Assembly (NCBI RefSeq): GCF_902706295.1
Contig: NZ_CACSJJ010000013.1
Span: 1-64,000 of the forward strand
Direction of reading: 5' to 3'
From: Arthrobacter sp. 18067
GTDB taxonomy: Bacteria; Actinomycetota; Actinomycetes; Actinomycetales; Micrococcaceae
Length of the DNA: 64,000 nt
A model generated the notes under the pieces. That model had not been told where the DNA came from, ran no database searches, and saw only the letters and a list, made by a program, of their open reading frames with translations. Below are positions 51,480 to 60,428 of the stretch, piece after piece. The position numbers and the translations under genes were made by a program. Position 1 is the stretch's first letter; the number at the start of each line of letters is the position of its first letter.

Positions 51480-52382
51480 TCAGGTGCCGGCGAGTCCCGT
51501 CGTCGCAACGCCCTTGATGATTTGGCGCTGGAAGAAGAGGAAGACGACGATCAGCGGCAGCGCTGCAAGCAGGGCGGACGCCATGTTCTGCGCGTACTGG
51601 ATGCCGTACGCGCTCTTGATGGTTTGCAGGCCCACGGGAAGGGTCAGCAGGTTCCCGTCGTTGGTGGCGATGAAAGGCCACAGGAAGTTGTTCCACGCAC
51701 CGATGAACACGAAGATCGCGACGGCGGCCAGGATGGGCCGGGACAACGGCAGGATGATTTGGGTGAAGATCCGTAAGCGGCTGGCGCCGTCCATCACGGC
51801 CGCTTCTTCGAGTTCACGTGGGATCTGGTCGAAGAACTTCTTCAGCACGAACACCATGGCCGGGTGGATGACCTGCGGCAGGATGATGGCCCACGAGGTA
51901 TCGATCAGGTTCAGTGCCAGCATTTGGTAGAAGAGCGGGATGATCAGCACGGGCGGGGGGATGATGATGGACGCGATGATCACGGTCATCAGCACCTTCT
52001 TCCCCCTGAAATCGATCCGCGACAGCGCGTAGGCCACCAGTGCCGAGATGACGAGCGTGATGGCCGTGATAGCAGCCGAGGTGTAGAGCGAGTTCCAGGT
52101 CCAGAGCGGGATGTTGCCGTCCTGGAACACCTTGACGAACGCTTCGGAGGTGAAGCCCGACGGCGGCAGCCAGGTGACGTCCGGAGCTGCGGCATCCGTC
52201 TCGGTCTTGAAAGCGGTGGCCGTAGCCCACGCGAACGGAATCAGCCACAGCACCGCAATGAAGGCAGCGACGACAATCGCCGCGATCCTGCCAACCGTCA
52301 GCTTCTTGCGGGGTTGGCGGAACTTGGGGTTGTTGGCTGTGGTGGTGCTTGGCGCGGGACGGGTGAGGGTAGGGGTTGCCAT
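51480..52382 (-). CDS. Sugar ABC transporter permease, MalG type
   Basis: A 300-residue permease with a basic N-terminal tail and about six helices (first at IAAIVVAAFIAVLWLIPFAWA). The EAA loop is LEEAAVMDGASRLRIFTQIILPLSRP near residues 197-220. It ends in a MalG-like segment. It lies 2 bases after the MalF-type gene and 66 bases before the GH51 gene. The importer probably carries arabino-oligosaccharides and shares an ATPase encoded elsewhere. Confidence 0.93.
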   Translation of the reverse strand: MATPTLTRPAPSTTTANNPKFRQPRKKLTVGRIAAIVVAAFIAVLWLIPFAWATATAFKTETDAAAPDVTWLPPSGFTSEAFVKVFQDGNIPLWTWNSLYTSAAITAITLVISALVAYALSRIDFRGKKVLMTVIIASIIIPPPVLIIPLFYQMLALNLIDTSWAIILPQVIHPAMVFVLKKFFDQIPRELEEAAVMDGASRLRIFTQIILPLSRPILAAVAIFVFIGAWNNFLWPFIATNDGNLLTLPVGLQTIKSAYGIQYAQNMASALLAALPLIVVFLFFQRQIIKGVATTGLAGT

Positions 52383-52384
52383 GG

Positions 52385-53305
52385 TTATGCACTCCTGCGG
52401 CGGGTGATGACGAACTGCATGACCGAGATGACCACGATCAGTCCGAAGAAGATGTAGGAGATGGCTGCCGAGTAGCCCAGCCTGTAGCCGGTGAAGCCGG
52501 TTTCGAAGATGTACTGCACCACGGGCCGGGTGGATCCACCGGGTCCGCCGGCGGTCATCTGGTACACCTGATCGAAGATCTTCAGGGATGCCAGGATCTG
52601 GAGCAGCACGATCATCACCGTGGTGGGCGTCAGCTGCGGCAAGGTAATGGAGAAGAACTGGCGCCACGCTCCGGCACCGTCCAAGGATGCTGCCTCGTAA
52701 TGCTGGGCAGGGATGTTCTGCATCGCCGCCAGGTAGAGCAGGAAGTTGAAGCCCACAGTCCACCACAATGTGGCGATCACAATGGCCCACATGGCGACAT
52801 TCGGATCGTTCAGCCAGGCAACCCTGGGGAGACCAATTCCGGTCAGGAACTCGTTGATCAGGCCAAGCTGCGGGTTGTACATCCAGGTGAAGAACAGCGA
52901 GACCACCGTGGACGCCAAGAGGTAGGGCGCGAAGTAGGAGAGGCGCCACAGCCACTGGGCAGGGAGCCCGACGTTGAGCAGGGCCGCCATGACCAGCGCC
53001 ACCAGGACCAGCGGGACGGTGCTGATCACCGTGAAGTACAGGGTATTGCCGAGGGAGCGCCACATGTCGCCGTCGGCCAGGGCTTCGGCGTAGTTTGCGA
53101 AGCCGATCAGGCTGTCGTTGGCGCCGGTGAGGGACTTTCCCGTCAGGCTCATGTAGAAGCCGTAGAGGATGGGCCAGACGAGGAAAACGAGGAAGAACAC
53201 CAGGAACGGGGTGGCAAATGCCCATCCGCTCACGTTGCTGCGGGATCGGCTCCCGGGTTTGCGCAGGGTCTCCGGCCTCGGCCGGGACAGCGTAGAGGTA
53301 CTCAT
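52385..53305 (-). CDS. Sugar ABC transporter permease, MalF type
   Basis: A 306-residue permease, partner of the MalG-type subunit that follows. The first helix is FATPFLVFFLVFLVWPILYGFYMSL; the EAA loop is YEAASLDGAGAWRQFFSITLPQLTP near residue 212. ATG 53305 has AAGGAG 8 bases upstream; the open frame extends further without homology. The binding-protein gene lies 35 bases upstream. Confidence 0.93.
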   Translation of the reverse strand: MSTSTLSRPRPETLRKPGSRSRSNVSGWAFATPFLVFFLVFLVWPILYGFYMSLTGKSLTGANDSLIGFANYAEALADGDMWRSLGNTLYFTVISTVPLVLVALVMAALLNVGLPAQWLWRLSYFAPYLLASTVVSLFFTWMYNPQLGLINEFLTGIGLPRVAWLNDPNVAMWAIVIATLWWTVGFNFLLYLAAMQNIPAQHYEAASLDGAGAWRQFFSITLPQLTPTTVMIVLLQILASLKIFDQVYQMTAGGPGGSTRPVVQYIFETGFTGYRLGYSAAISYIFFGLIVVISVMQFVITRRRSA

Positions 53306-53340
53306 GAAAGGACTCCTTTGTCGCTCGGTGCGTGGGCCGG

Positions 53341-54675
53341 CTAGACCGGGTTGGGACGGGAGAGGAGGGTGTTGGTGCGTTGTTCGAAGGCATCCCATCC
53401 TGCCGATGCCTTGTCCCTTCCCAGGAGGACGTTCTGCACGTTCTCGGCGAAGTAGGTCTGCCAGTCCGAGCCGGAGCCGCTGAACCAGGCTTCGGGATCG
53501 TAGGCAATGATGTCCGCTGCGTTGGCGTAGTGAATCTGCGGGGTGAGTTCCCGGTACGCCTGCGACTGGACCACAGGCTGATAACCGGGAATGTGTCCGG
53601 CCTCCGCCCAGGACAGGGATCCCTTGAGGACGTCGGTGACGAACTTGTAGACGTCCCTGCGCTTGTCCTCGTTCACGTTCAGTTGCCGCGGGAGGACGAA
53701 CGAGTGTGAGTCGGCGTAGGAGGCGGGTGTCCCGTACAGGGTGGGAATCGTGGCGGCGTCTACGGGGATGCCGGCTTTCTTCATGGTGGGCAGTTCCCAG
53801 ACGCCGCTGAACAACATTCCCGAACCGCCGCGGGCGAACTCTGCGATGCCGGTGCTGATGTCACCGGCCTGGGCTGCGATGGTGTCGTCAAACAGTGAGG
53901 CCATGAATTCCAGCGATTCGATGGCTGCATCCCGGTCCACTTTCATGGGCTGGCCAGGCGTCAGGACCATGTCCGCGCCGTGCTGCTTGTAGAGGGTGTA
54001 GAACAAGCGCCACATCTGCGAGCCACTGCCCAAGTAACCGAAGGACAGGCCGTGGGCTTTGGTCACCTTCTGCATCTCCAGTGCCATGGCCTTGAACTCC
54101 TCCGGCGAGCTCACTTCCTGGAGTTGGCCGTTGCTGCCCAGTACGCCCGCTTTGCCTGCCACGTCCGTGTTGTAGAACATCACGAACGGGTGTGAGTCCA
54201 AGGCGATGGAGAAGACCTTTCCGTTGTGCTGGCTCTTCTCCCAGATCCTGGGGGCGAAGTCGGAAGCCGTCACCCCGTTTTCTGCGAGCAGGTCCAGGTC
54301 CCACGGATCGATGAGTCCGCCCGGCGCATAGCCGGGAACACGGCTGGCGTGCATGATGGCCACCTCGGGTGGGCGCCCTCCTGCCGATGCCATGGCCAGC
54401 TTGGTGTAGTACGGAGGACCCCACGCCAGCACTGTGGGGTGCACCTTGAAACCGGGGTTGGCTTGATTGGCAGCGTTGATCATGGCCTGCATCTTGATGC
54501 CATCACCTCCCGAAAGGAGGTGCCAGAATCCAATGTCCTGGACCGCGGCGGCTTGGGCCGCGCCTCCGCAGCCCGTGAGGCCGGTGGCCAGAAGCCCTCC
54601 GCCAAGAAGGGCCGAACCTGTCAATAACTGTCTCCGGGACAACTGTTTCCCGGTCAAAGATTCAAACTGCTTCAC
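53341..54675 (-). CDS. Sugar ABC transporter substrate-binding lipoprotein
   Basis: A 444-residue extracellular binding protein. The signal has a twin-arginine-like SRRQLLTGSALLGGGLLATGLTGC with lipid-modified Cys36. The mature part begins DIGFWHLLSGGDGIKMQAMINAANQANPGFKVH, as in carbohydrate receptors. It is the first gene of the operon with two permeases and the GH51 enzyme, and its promoter region holds two LacI-type palindromes. Confidence 0.93.
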   Translation of the reverse strand: MKQFESLTGKQLSRRQLLTGSALLGGGLLATGLTGCGGAAQAAAVQDIGFWHLLSGGDGIKMQAMINAANQANPGFKVHPTVLAWGPPYYTKLAMASAGGRPPEVAIMHASRVPGYAPGGLIDPWDLDLLAENGVTASDFAPRIWEKSQHNGKVFSIALDSHPFVMFYNTDVAGKAGVLGSNGQLQEVSSPEEFKAMALEMQKVTKAHGLSFGYLGSGSQMWRLFYTLYKQHGADMVLTPGQPMKVDRDAAIESLEFMASLFDDTIAAQAGDISTGIAEFARGGSGMLFSGVWELPTMKKAGIPVDAATIPTLYGTPASYADSHSFVLPRQLNVNEDKRRDVYKFVTDVLKGSLSWAEAGHIPGYQPVVQSQAYRELTPQIHYANAADIIAYDPEAWFSGSGSDWQTYFAENVQNVLLGRDKASAGWDAFEQRTNTLLSRPNPV

Positions 54676-54810
54676 CCGTCACTCCTTTGGATGGGTCCGC
54701 TGAAAGGTCACTGCTGTGCTGCGTTGATGTACTGCGGTGCTACTGCACAAATCCGGCTCCGGCGCGTCCCCGCACTCGGGTAAAAGGTGGCCCGGGGGTG
54801 ACGCAGGTCT

Positions 54811-54866
54811 CACATTACATCGATGTAATGTGTAGGGCAAGAGAAAATTGTTAGCGCGCACAATTT
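54811..54866 (-). promoter_or_regulatory. Promoter with two LacI-type operators for the arabinoside operon
   Basis: On the minus strand, -35 TTGCCC (54835-54840) and -10 TAATGT (54812-54817) are 17 bases apart. A perfect 22-base palindrome (arms CACATTACATC and GATGTAATGTG) at 54811-54832 covers the -10 and spacer. A second site, AAATTGT-N8-ACAATTT at 54845-54866 with central TAGCGCGC, lies just upstream of the -35. Both match the style of LacI-family operators, and the lacI-type gene is directly upstream. Confidence 0.75.
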
Positions 54867-54883
54867 GGTGGGCCGCTCTCGGT

Positions 54884-55885
54884 TCAGCTTCGGCTGCTGT
54901 CCCGTTCCACGATCCTGTACTTGATTTCAACGAGGCGCTGGCCATGGCCCCGGTCCCCCATCCGCTCCGTGAGGAGTCGCAGGGCTTCGCTGGCTATAGC
55001 GCGCTTATCGAACGAAACGGTGGTCAGGGAAGGTACCGCGAACCGCCCGTCGATAATGTCATCGAAGCCGGCTACCGCAATGTCATCCGGAACACGAATG
55101 CCCCTCTTCCAGAGGGTGTTCAAGGCACCAAGCGCCATGGAGTCCGTGAAACAGAACAGCGCCTCGGGCAGCGGGTGCACGTCCAAGTACTCCATCAACG
55201 CTTCAGCGGCCGAAGCGGGCGTCCAACTGTCACACGAGATCATCAACGACTCATCCTTGGCGATTCCCAGCACCTGGAGCGCGGCCTCATACCCACCGGC
55301 CCGCTGGATCGCAGTGGCGGACTGCCTTCCACGGTTGACACCCAGAACAGCGATCCGGCGGCGTCCAGGCTTGGCCAAAGCGAGGGTCATGTCCCGCGCA
55401 GCCGCGAAGCTGTCCACAAAGACGCGGTCGGCCAGTTGCTGCGTGACTTCACCCAGGAGGACCACCGGTGGCAGCGCGACTCCCACCTGCACGGCACTCT
55501 CCTTGAGCACCACGGGATTGAGAATCAGCCCGTCGATGAGGTTGGCCCGCGCACGGGTCATCAACTCCTGCTCGCGATGCGGGTCAGAGCCGGTTTCCTC
55601 AATCTGGACGCTCCAGCCTTGCTCGTGGGCAACCTCCACTATGCTCTGGGCAATCTCCGCAGAGAACGGCGTGGCCAGATCCGGCAACGCCAGTCCAATG
55701 ACCCCCGACCGGCCGTTCCGCAGTCCGCGCGCCGAGAGGTTGGGAACGTAGTCGAGTTCCTCCATGGCCTGCTCAACCCTGAGCCGGGTTGGAGCACTCA
55801 CCGGAACGATTCCGTTCATGACGTTCGAGACCGTTTTGGGTGAGACTCCCGCCCGGCGCGCTACGTCCTTGACCGTTGCGCGCAA
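54884..55885 (-). CDS. LacI-family transcriptional regulator
   Basis: A 333-residue LacI/GalR repressor with the helix-turn-helix MRATVKDVARRAGVSPKTVSNVMNGIVPVS and a sugar-binding-type effector domain (GVIGLALPDLATPFSAEIAQSIVEVA, LFCFTDSMALGALNTLWKRGIRVPDDIAVAGFDDI). It is transcribed toward the ABC/GH51 operon, with the two palindromes between. It is the likely repressor, induced by arabinose or an arabino-oligosaccharide; the inducer is inferred from the GH51 gene. Confidence 0.93.
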   Translation of the reverse strand: MRATVKDVARRAGVSPKTVSNVMNGIVPVSAPTRLRVEQAMEELDYVPNLSARGLRNGRSGVIGLALPDLATPFSAEIAQSIVEVAHEQGWSVQIEETGSDPHREQELMTRARANLIDGLILNPVVLKESAVQVGVALPPVVLLGEVTQQLADRVFVDSFAAARDMTLALAKPGRRRIAVLGVNRGRQSATAIQRAGGYEAALQVLGIAKDESLMISCDSWTPASAAEALMEYLDVHPLPEALFCFTDSMALGALNTLWKRGIRVPDDIAVAGFDDIIDGRFAVPSLTTVSFDKRAIASEALRLLTERMGDRGHGQRLVEIKYRIVERDSSRS

Positions 55886-55980
55886 GACGCCCCCTAGCTG
55901 CTTGTGAAGTGGTTGCTGACGATGTTACCGCCCGCCTCGCCCAGCCTTGCGACGCGCACCCGTTTGCTGACAGATCACTG

Positions 55981-55992
55981 TAAAGTGTCTAT
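55981..55992 (+). promoter_or_regulatory. Probable -10 box of a leaderless tetR-type message
   Basis: TAAAGT at 55981-55986 lies 6 bases before the ATG at 55993, and there is no Shine-Dalgarno sequence. That spacing would put the transcription start at or next to the start codon, a leaderless arrangement common in actinobacteria. CACTGTAAAGTG (55976-55987) is also a partial palindrome that could be the repressor's own site. Confidence 0.45.
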
Positions 55993-56712
55993 ATGCCAAG
56001 GATCACGGCCGCCACGAACGCTGCCCAACGCGCCGAGACCCAACGTCGGATTCTGACCGCCTTTGGAGAGCTCCTCTTCACCCATGGCCTTCCCGGCCTC
56101 ACCATGACGGACGTAGCCCGCCACGCAGGCGTCGGCCGCACCGCCGTCTACAACTACTACGCGGACATGGAACAGCTACTCATCGCGTACGCCTTGGATG
56201 AGACGGAACGCTTCATCGTGGACCTCCGCGATTCGCTGGCCGCGCTCGAGAATCCGGTGGACCGGCTTGCCCTGTACGTCCGCGCGCAGGTGGAAGACCT
56301 GAGCCGGCGCCATCTTCCACCCGGACCGGCCATGGCTGCGGTCTTGTCCCCCGGATCCTTCGCGAAGCTCGCTGACCACGTGGGCGATCTCAACGTGCTG
56401 CTGCAGGACATCCTCCAGGATGGGGTGCAGCAGGGCTACCTCCCGGACATCGACGTCGCCCAGTTGGCCCGCCTCATTCACGGAACGCTCTCGGCCAGCG
56501 CCGCACGACGCAACCGGACGCCCGACGGCGAGACTCCCCCGCCTGCCCGGGCCTCCGACGTCGAGGCCCGCACAGCCCTTGAAGCACACACAGCGCAGAC
56601 GGTGCACTTCATACAGTTGGGTGCCGGGGCCCGCTTCGACGAGGTGGGACGGCCTGTCCGACTGGATGCCCCTGCCCACGAAACACCCGCCCACGACGCC
56701 CTGGCCGGCTAG
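55993..56712 (+). CDS. TetR/AcrR-family transcriptional regulator
   Basis: A 239-residue TetR repressor. The helix-turn-helix is TQRRILTAFGELLFTHGLPGLTMTDVARHAGVGRTAVYNYYADMEQLLIAYA (about residues 16-67). The C-terminal ligand domain is followed by a long Pro/Ala- and His-containing tail (residues 170-239) not usual for the family. It is divergent from the lacI-type gene and convergent with the LytR_C-domain gene, so its target is unclear. Confidence 0.9.
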   Translation: MPRITAATNAAQRAETQRRILTAFGELLFTHGLPGLTMTDVARHAGVGRTAVYNYYADMEQLLIAYALDETERFIVDLRDSLAALENPVDRLALYVRAQVEDLSRRHLPPGPAMAAVLSPGSFAKLADHVGDLNVLLQDILQDGVQQGYLPDIDVAQLARLIHGTLSASAARRNRTPDGETPPPARASDVEARTALEAHTAQTVHFIQLGAGARFDEVGRPVRLDAPAHETPAHDALAG

Positions 56713-56714
56713 CG

Positions 56715-57446
56715 CTACTGGCCCGCGGGAAGCGTGGGAATGACCGGCCACTTGGAGTTGTCGGCAATCCGCAGGTCTTCACGTGGACAGAGCAGCTTCC
56801 CCGGAGTCTGGTCCACCAGTTGCGGTTCCACCAGGCCTTCGTAGCCCGAGGTGAGGATGACGTCCACGGATTCGTCCTCGCGGTTGTCCTGGAAGTAGTC
56901 CGTGCCGGCAAGATTGCGCTGGATGTTGAACGCGGCTGCTTGTCCCTTGACTCCGGAAACCACTACGCCCACACCTGAATAAGCGGTATCGCTGTTGTCC
57001 ACGGAAGCCACTTTGATGCCACGGGCAGTGAACTGTTCCGCAACGGTACCTGCCAGTCCCCCGCGGGTCGTGGCGTTGAAGACGTTGAGATTCACCGTTT
57101 CGTTCGGGACGTAGTCGAACGTGGTGGTGGGACACAGACTGGTGGGAGCTTTACTGGCGATCGCGGTTGGGACCTTGATGACGCCATTCATGATCGCCCA
57201 GGCACCCACGGCGCCGGCAGCGATCACGCCCACCAGCAGGATCAGGACGATTCCGTGAAACAGCCTGCGCCCGAAGCGGCTCTTCCGGGCCCGGGCATCC
57301 TCGGCAAATGTCGCCCGAAGCTCCGGTCCGGTAACCACATGGTGGCCGTGGAGCAGCGTCACATCCTTGGGACGCTGACGTTTTTTTGCTGGGGACGTGT
57401 CCATATCCTGACCTGTTGGATCTGTCGGACCCGTCGGCCTAGCCAT
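56715..57446 (-). CDS. LytR C-terminal-domain membrane protein
   Basis: A 243-residue protein with a basic cytoplasmic N-terminus, one membrane helix (GIVLILLVGVIAAGAVGAWAIM, about residues 64-85) and an extracytoplasmic LytR_C domain (VNLNVFNATTRGGLAGTVAEQFTARGIKVASVDNSD...DVILTSGYEGLV). It has no LytR-CpsA-Psr catalytic domain. Such proteins are common in actinobacteria and linked to the cell envelope, without known activity. The start at 57446 overlaps the upstream small gene by 8 bases. Confidence 0.82.
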   Translation of the reverse strand: MARPTGPTDPTGQDMDTSPAKKRQRPKDVTLLHGHHVVTGPELRATFAEDARARKSRFGRRLFHGIVLILLVGVIAAGAVGAWAIMNGVIKVPTAIASKAPTSLCPTTTFDYVPNETVNLNVFNATTRGGLAGTVAEQFTARGIKVASVDNSDTAYSGVGVVVSGVKGQAAAFNIQRNLAGTDYFQDNREDESVDVILTSGYEGLVEPQLVDQTPGKLLCPREDLRIADNSKWPVIPTLPAGQ

Positions 57447-57738
57447 CGATCACCAATACGCGTGCGTGGATCGCGGTCCTCTGGTGGAGCGCCGTGCGGA
57501 CGGCCCGGTGGAGCCCATCCTCGAGGTACATGACGCCCTGATACTGGACGACGTGCGGGAACAGGTCACCGAAGAAGGTTGAGTCCTCAGCCAACAACGC
57601 CTCCAAGTCCAGGGTCCGTTTGGTGGTAACCAGTTCGTCGAGGCGGACAGGCCGCGGGGGCAGGGAAGCCCAGTCACGCGGCGCGGAGTATCCATGCTCA
57701 GGGTACGGGCGTCCCTCGCCCACAGCTTTGAAGATCAC
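57439..57738 (-). CDS. Small conserved actinobacterial protein, ParB/antitoxin-like
   Basis: A 99-residue protein (MIFKAVGEGRPYPEHGYSAPRDWASLPP...) that I recognise as a conserved actinobacterial family, sometimes labelled a VapB-type antitoxin. The core RPVRLDELVTTKRTLDLEALL followed by VQYQGVMYLEDGLHRAVRTALHQRTAIHARVLV resembles the DG(H)HR motif of ParB/sulfiredoxin folds. No toxin gene is adjacent. It is cotranscribed with the LytR_C-domain gene (8-base overlap), which suggests a housekeeping envelope or regulatory role rather than a toxin-antitoxin role. Confidence 0.65.
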   Translation of the reverse strand: MIFKAVGEGRPYPEHGYSAPRDWASLPPRPVRLDELVTTKRTLDLEALLAEDSTFFGDLFPHVVQYQGVMYLEDGLHRAVRTALHQRTAIHARVLVIDG

Positions 57739-57775
57739 CCTGCAAGCCTAGGGAAGATGCCGCGCTAACGGAACT

Positions 57776-57791
57776 TGTGACCCGCGGCACA
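57776..57791. promoter_or_regulatory. CRP-like box between divergent genes
   Basis: TGTGACCCGCGGCACA matches the CRP/GlxR-type consensus TGTGA-N6-TCACA with one mismatch. It lies between the divergent genes at 57738 (minus) and 57884 (plus). A second inverted repeat, TCACAG/CTGTGA at 57832 and 57847, is closer to the HAD-like gene. Confidence 0.3.
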
Positions 57792-57883
57792 GGCAGGTTG
57801 TAGCCAAAAGGTGACTATCCTTCGTGGGGCGTCACAGACGTCATAGCTGTGATGCGGACCGCGGGGACTGACAGAATAGGGGC

Positions 57884-58804
57884 ATGACTCAACCGCTCCA
57901 AGGTACTGACCGGACCGCTGCCCACGCCAGGCCCGCTTTGGCGTTGCTGCTGGACGTCGATGGCCCCATCGCCAGCCCTGTGACGCGCGACGTCAAGCCG
58001 GACATTATTGCGGACATGGTTGCCCTGGCTTCGGCCGGCATCCCCGTCATTTTCAACACGGGCCGATCGGATGCGTTCATCAGCGAGCAGGTCATGGCCC
58101 CCATGATCGCCGCCGGAATGCCGGCAAACACCGTCATTCACGCCATCTGCGAAAAGGGCGCCGTGTGGTTCAGCTACACAGCCGAGGGCCCCGGCCCCAT
58201 CCACGTGGACCACGAACTCGCGGTGCCCAAGGCGTATGGGGACGACATCCGCAGGCTCGTTGCCGAGGACTACTCCGCGCATATGTTCTTCGATGAGACC
58301 AAGCGCGCCATGGTTTCCGTGGAGCAGCATCTGGAAGTAGCCAGCGGAGACTACCTCGCGGAGCAGAAACTCTTCGACGCCGACGCCTTGGACATCATGG
58401 GACGCCACGGCCTCAACGCTGCGATCCTGGACCACCACGCCCCGGAGTCCGATGACACTGCGGACTACCGTCTGGACCCCACCATCATCTCCACAGACAT
58501 CGAGTCCGTACGCCTCGGCAAGGACCTCGGAGCCAGCCGGGCTGTTGAACTGCTGGCAGCCCAGGGCATCACCCCTCTTTCCTGGCGGACCGTGGGTGAT
58601 TCCCGCACGGACTACGCCATGGCAGACTGGCTTCACCACAACGACCACGACGTGAAGCACGTGGACGTCCGGCCCGCAGACGGCGTACCGGTGAAGCCCT
58701 ACACCATCCTGACGGCCGCCGACCTCGAATTGGCGGACGACGTTATCCACGACGACGCCGGAGGAGCCTTCCTCCGCAGCTGGCGCGAGGCCCTCTCAAT
58801 TTAG
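57884..58804 (+). CDS. HAD-superfamily hydrolase-like protein
   Basis: A 306-residue HAD-fold protein. Motif I is LLLDVDGPIAS with the catalytic aspartates at 24 and 26, motif II is PVIFNTGRSD, and motif IV is WRTVGDSRTDYAMADWL. The long cap region between resembles the Cof/trehalose-phosphatase-like type IIB, so a sugar phosphatase is likely. It precedes the Stealth-family gene by 34 bases on the same strand; the two may act together on a phosphosugar or phosphoglycan. The substrate is not known. Confidence 0.78.
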   Translation: MTQPLQGTDRTAAHARPALALLLDVDGPIASPVTRDVKPDIIADMVALASAGIPVIFNTGRSDAFISEQVMAPMIAAGMPANTVIHAICEKGAVWFSYTAEGPGPIHVDHELAVPKAYGDDIRRLVAEDYSAHMFFDETKRAMVSVEQHLEVASGDYLAEQKLFDADALDIMGRHGLNAAILDHHAPESDDTADYRLDPTIISTDIESVRLGKDLGASRAVELLAAQGITPLSWRTVGDSRTDYAMADWLHHNDHDVKHVDVRPADGVPVKPYTILTAADLELADDVIHDDAGGAFLRSWREALSI

Positions 58805-58838
58805 TTCCACGCACACCGACGATCCCGGAGAAACAGCC

Positions 58839-59012
58839 ATTACACAAGCACAGGTCGATCCGATCTACCACGGCAGCCCGTCCATCGAAGAGGACACGAT
58901 TGCTGAGGCGGTCTCGCCTGCCGTCGTTGCGCATCTTAGGCACAGGTCCGACGTCGTCCGTCACCGCGGGCGGTACGCCCTGGTCAACGGCGACCTGACC
59001 CCGCAACAGGCC
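58839..59012 (+). other. Probable N-terminal extension of the Stealth gene with ATT start
   Basis: The Stealth frame stays open upstream of ATG 59013 and reads 58 residues that look coding, for example VVRHRGRYALVNGDLTPQQA directly before the ATG. No ATG, GTG or TTG occurs in this frame between 58743 and 59013. ATT at 58839 has GGAG 8 bases upstream and begins right after the HAD-like stop. An ATT start, as in infC, is the simplest explanation; a sequence error in the start codon is another. Confidence 0.6.
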
Positions 59013-60428
59013 ATGGTTTCCGATCTCCTTGCTGTCCGGGCCGCTTTGGACGCCGCAGGTATCGATTTCATCCTGGTGCGCGGCAACGACGAGAGGCCGG
59101 TTGTCGCCGTCGATTGGGAGTCACGCAAGGAGGTCCGCGAGGCGCTGGTTTCAGCATTCCGGAACGAGCCCTTCTACTCCATGACCGTGGATGCCAAGAA
59201 AAAGACCTCTGTGCTGGTGGCCGACGGTGAGCTGTCCGCCAATAGGAAAGCCCGCATCTTCCGTCTGTACCGCCCGCGCGTCGAGATTGGCGGGGGGCTC
59301 TGGTACGGCCCGGCACTGGGCGTGCAGCTTGAGCTGTGGAGGTTCGAAGGCGACCACTTGGAACTCCCCGTGGAGAACTCCCTGACCCGCCGCACCATGC
59401 TGCGGCAGGACGCCGTGCGCGGCACGGTCCAGCGGCATGGCCTGACGTGGCCCACCATCGAGAACATGTTCGCGGACCACGCCAGCGACATCGACTTCGA
59501 TGTCGACATGGTTTTCTCGTGGGTGGATGGCAGCGACCCCGAGTACATCGCCAGGAGGCGGGCCCAGCAGGCGGAGGCCGTCCTGGGCGAGGGCGATGAC
59601 CATGAGGCCCGCTTCCGCCAGATCAATGAACTCAAGTACGCCCTGCGGTCGGTCCACATGTTCGCGCCCTGGGTCCGGCGGATCTTCATCGCCACCGACT
59701 CCCCCGCCCCGGAATGGCTGGCAGACCACCCCTCGGTGACCATCGTGCGCAGCGAGGAGTTCTTCGCCGATCCCTCCGTCCTGCCCACCCACAACTCGCA
59801 GGCCGTGGAATGCCAGCTCCACCACATCGAGGGGCTTTCAGAGCACTTCCTCTACTCCAATGACGACATGTTCTTTGGCCGCCCCGTAGGCCCGGACATG
59901 TTCTTCACGCCCGGCGGCATCACCAAGTTCATCGAGGCAGACACCCGGATCGGGCTGGGCGACAACGACGCCGAGCGCAGCGGCTTCGAGAACGCAGCCC
60001 GCGTCAACCGCAAGCTGCTCTGGGAACGCTTTGGCAGGATCACCACCCGTCACCTCGAGCACACGGCTGCTCCCTTGCGGCGCAGTGTTGTGGCCCGGAT
60101 GGAGAAGGAATTCCCGGCGGAGTTCGCCAAGACCGCGGGCAGCCGTTTCCGCGCCGCGGACAACATCTCGGTGACCAACTCGTTCTACCACTACTACGCG
60201 CTGCTCACGGGCCGCGCCGTGACGCAGACCAACGCCAAGGTCCGGTATGTGGATTCCACCATGTGGGCCGGGCTGCACTACCTGCCCAAGCTCCTGGCCA
60301 AGCGCCACATGGACTTCTTCTGCCTGAATGACGGCAGTTTCCCGGAGGTTGAGGCCAACGAACGCGCCGACCTGGTGACGGACTTCCTGGAGAAGTACTT
60401 CCCGGTCAAGGCGCCTTGGGAGAAGTAA
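59013..60428 (+). CDS. Stealth-family capsular/exopolysaccharide phosphotransferase
   Basis: Stealth proteins are sugar-1-phosphate transferases that build phosphodiester-linked surface polysaccharides. The conserved regions are all visible: CR1 [22 protein letters not shown]2 [31 protein letters not shown] and [32 protein letters not shown]3 [19 protein letters not shown]4 DFFCLNDGS. The first canonical start gives 471 residues; an extension to 58839 (529 residues) is likely. It is probably cytosolic or peripheral to the membrane. Its 3' end overlaps the convergent phosphodiesterase gene by 23 bases. A HAD-like gene lies upstream. Confidence 0.9.
   Translation: MVSDLLAVRAALDAAGIDFILVRGNDERPVVAVDWESRKEVREALVSAFRNEPFYSMTVDAKKKTSVLVADGELSANRKARIFRLYRPRVEIGGGLWYGPALGVQLELWRFEGDHLELPVENSLTRRTMLRQDAVRGTVQRHGLTWPTIENMFADHASDIDFDVDMVFSWVDGSDPEYIARRRAQQAEAVLGEGDDHEARFRQINELKYALRSVHMFAPWVRRIFIATDSPAPEWLADHPSVTIVRSEEFFADPSVLPTHNSQAVECQLHHIEGLSEHFLYSNDDMFFGRPVGPDMFFTPGGITKFIEADTRIGLGDNDAERSGFENAARVNRKLLWERFGRITTRHLEHTAAPLRRSVVARMEKEFPAEFAKTAGSRFRAADNISVTNSFYHYYALLTGRAVTQTNAKVRYVDSTMWAGLHYLPKLLAKRHMDFFCLNDGSFPEVEANERADLVTDFLEKYFPVKAPWEK

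Noticed and set aside
52383..53507. Upstream part of the 675-codon minus frame that contains the MalG-type permease
   Set aside because: This part is the out-of-frame shadow of the MalF-type permease gene; the permease proper begins at ATG 52382.
57439..57738. A VapBC-type toxin-antitoxin pair
   Set aside because: Only the small conserved protein is present; its neighbour is a LytR_C membrane protein, not a PIN-domain toxin.
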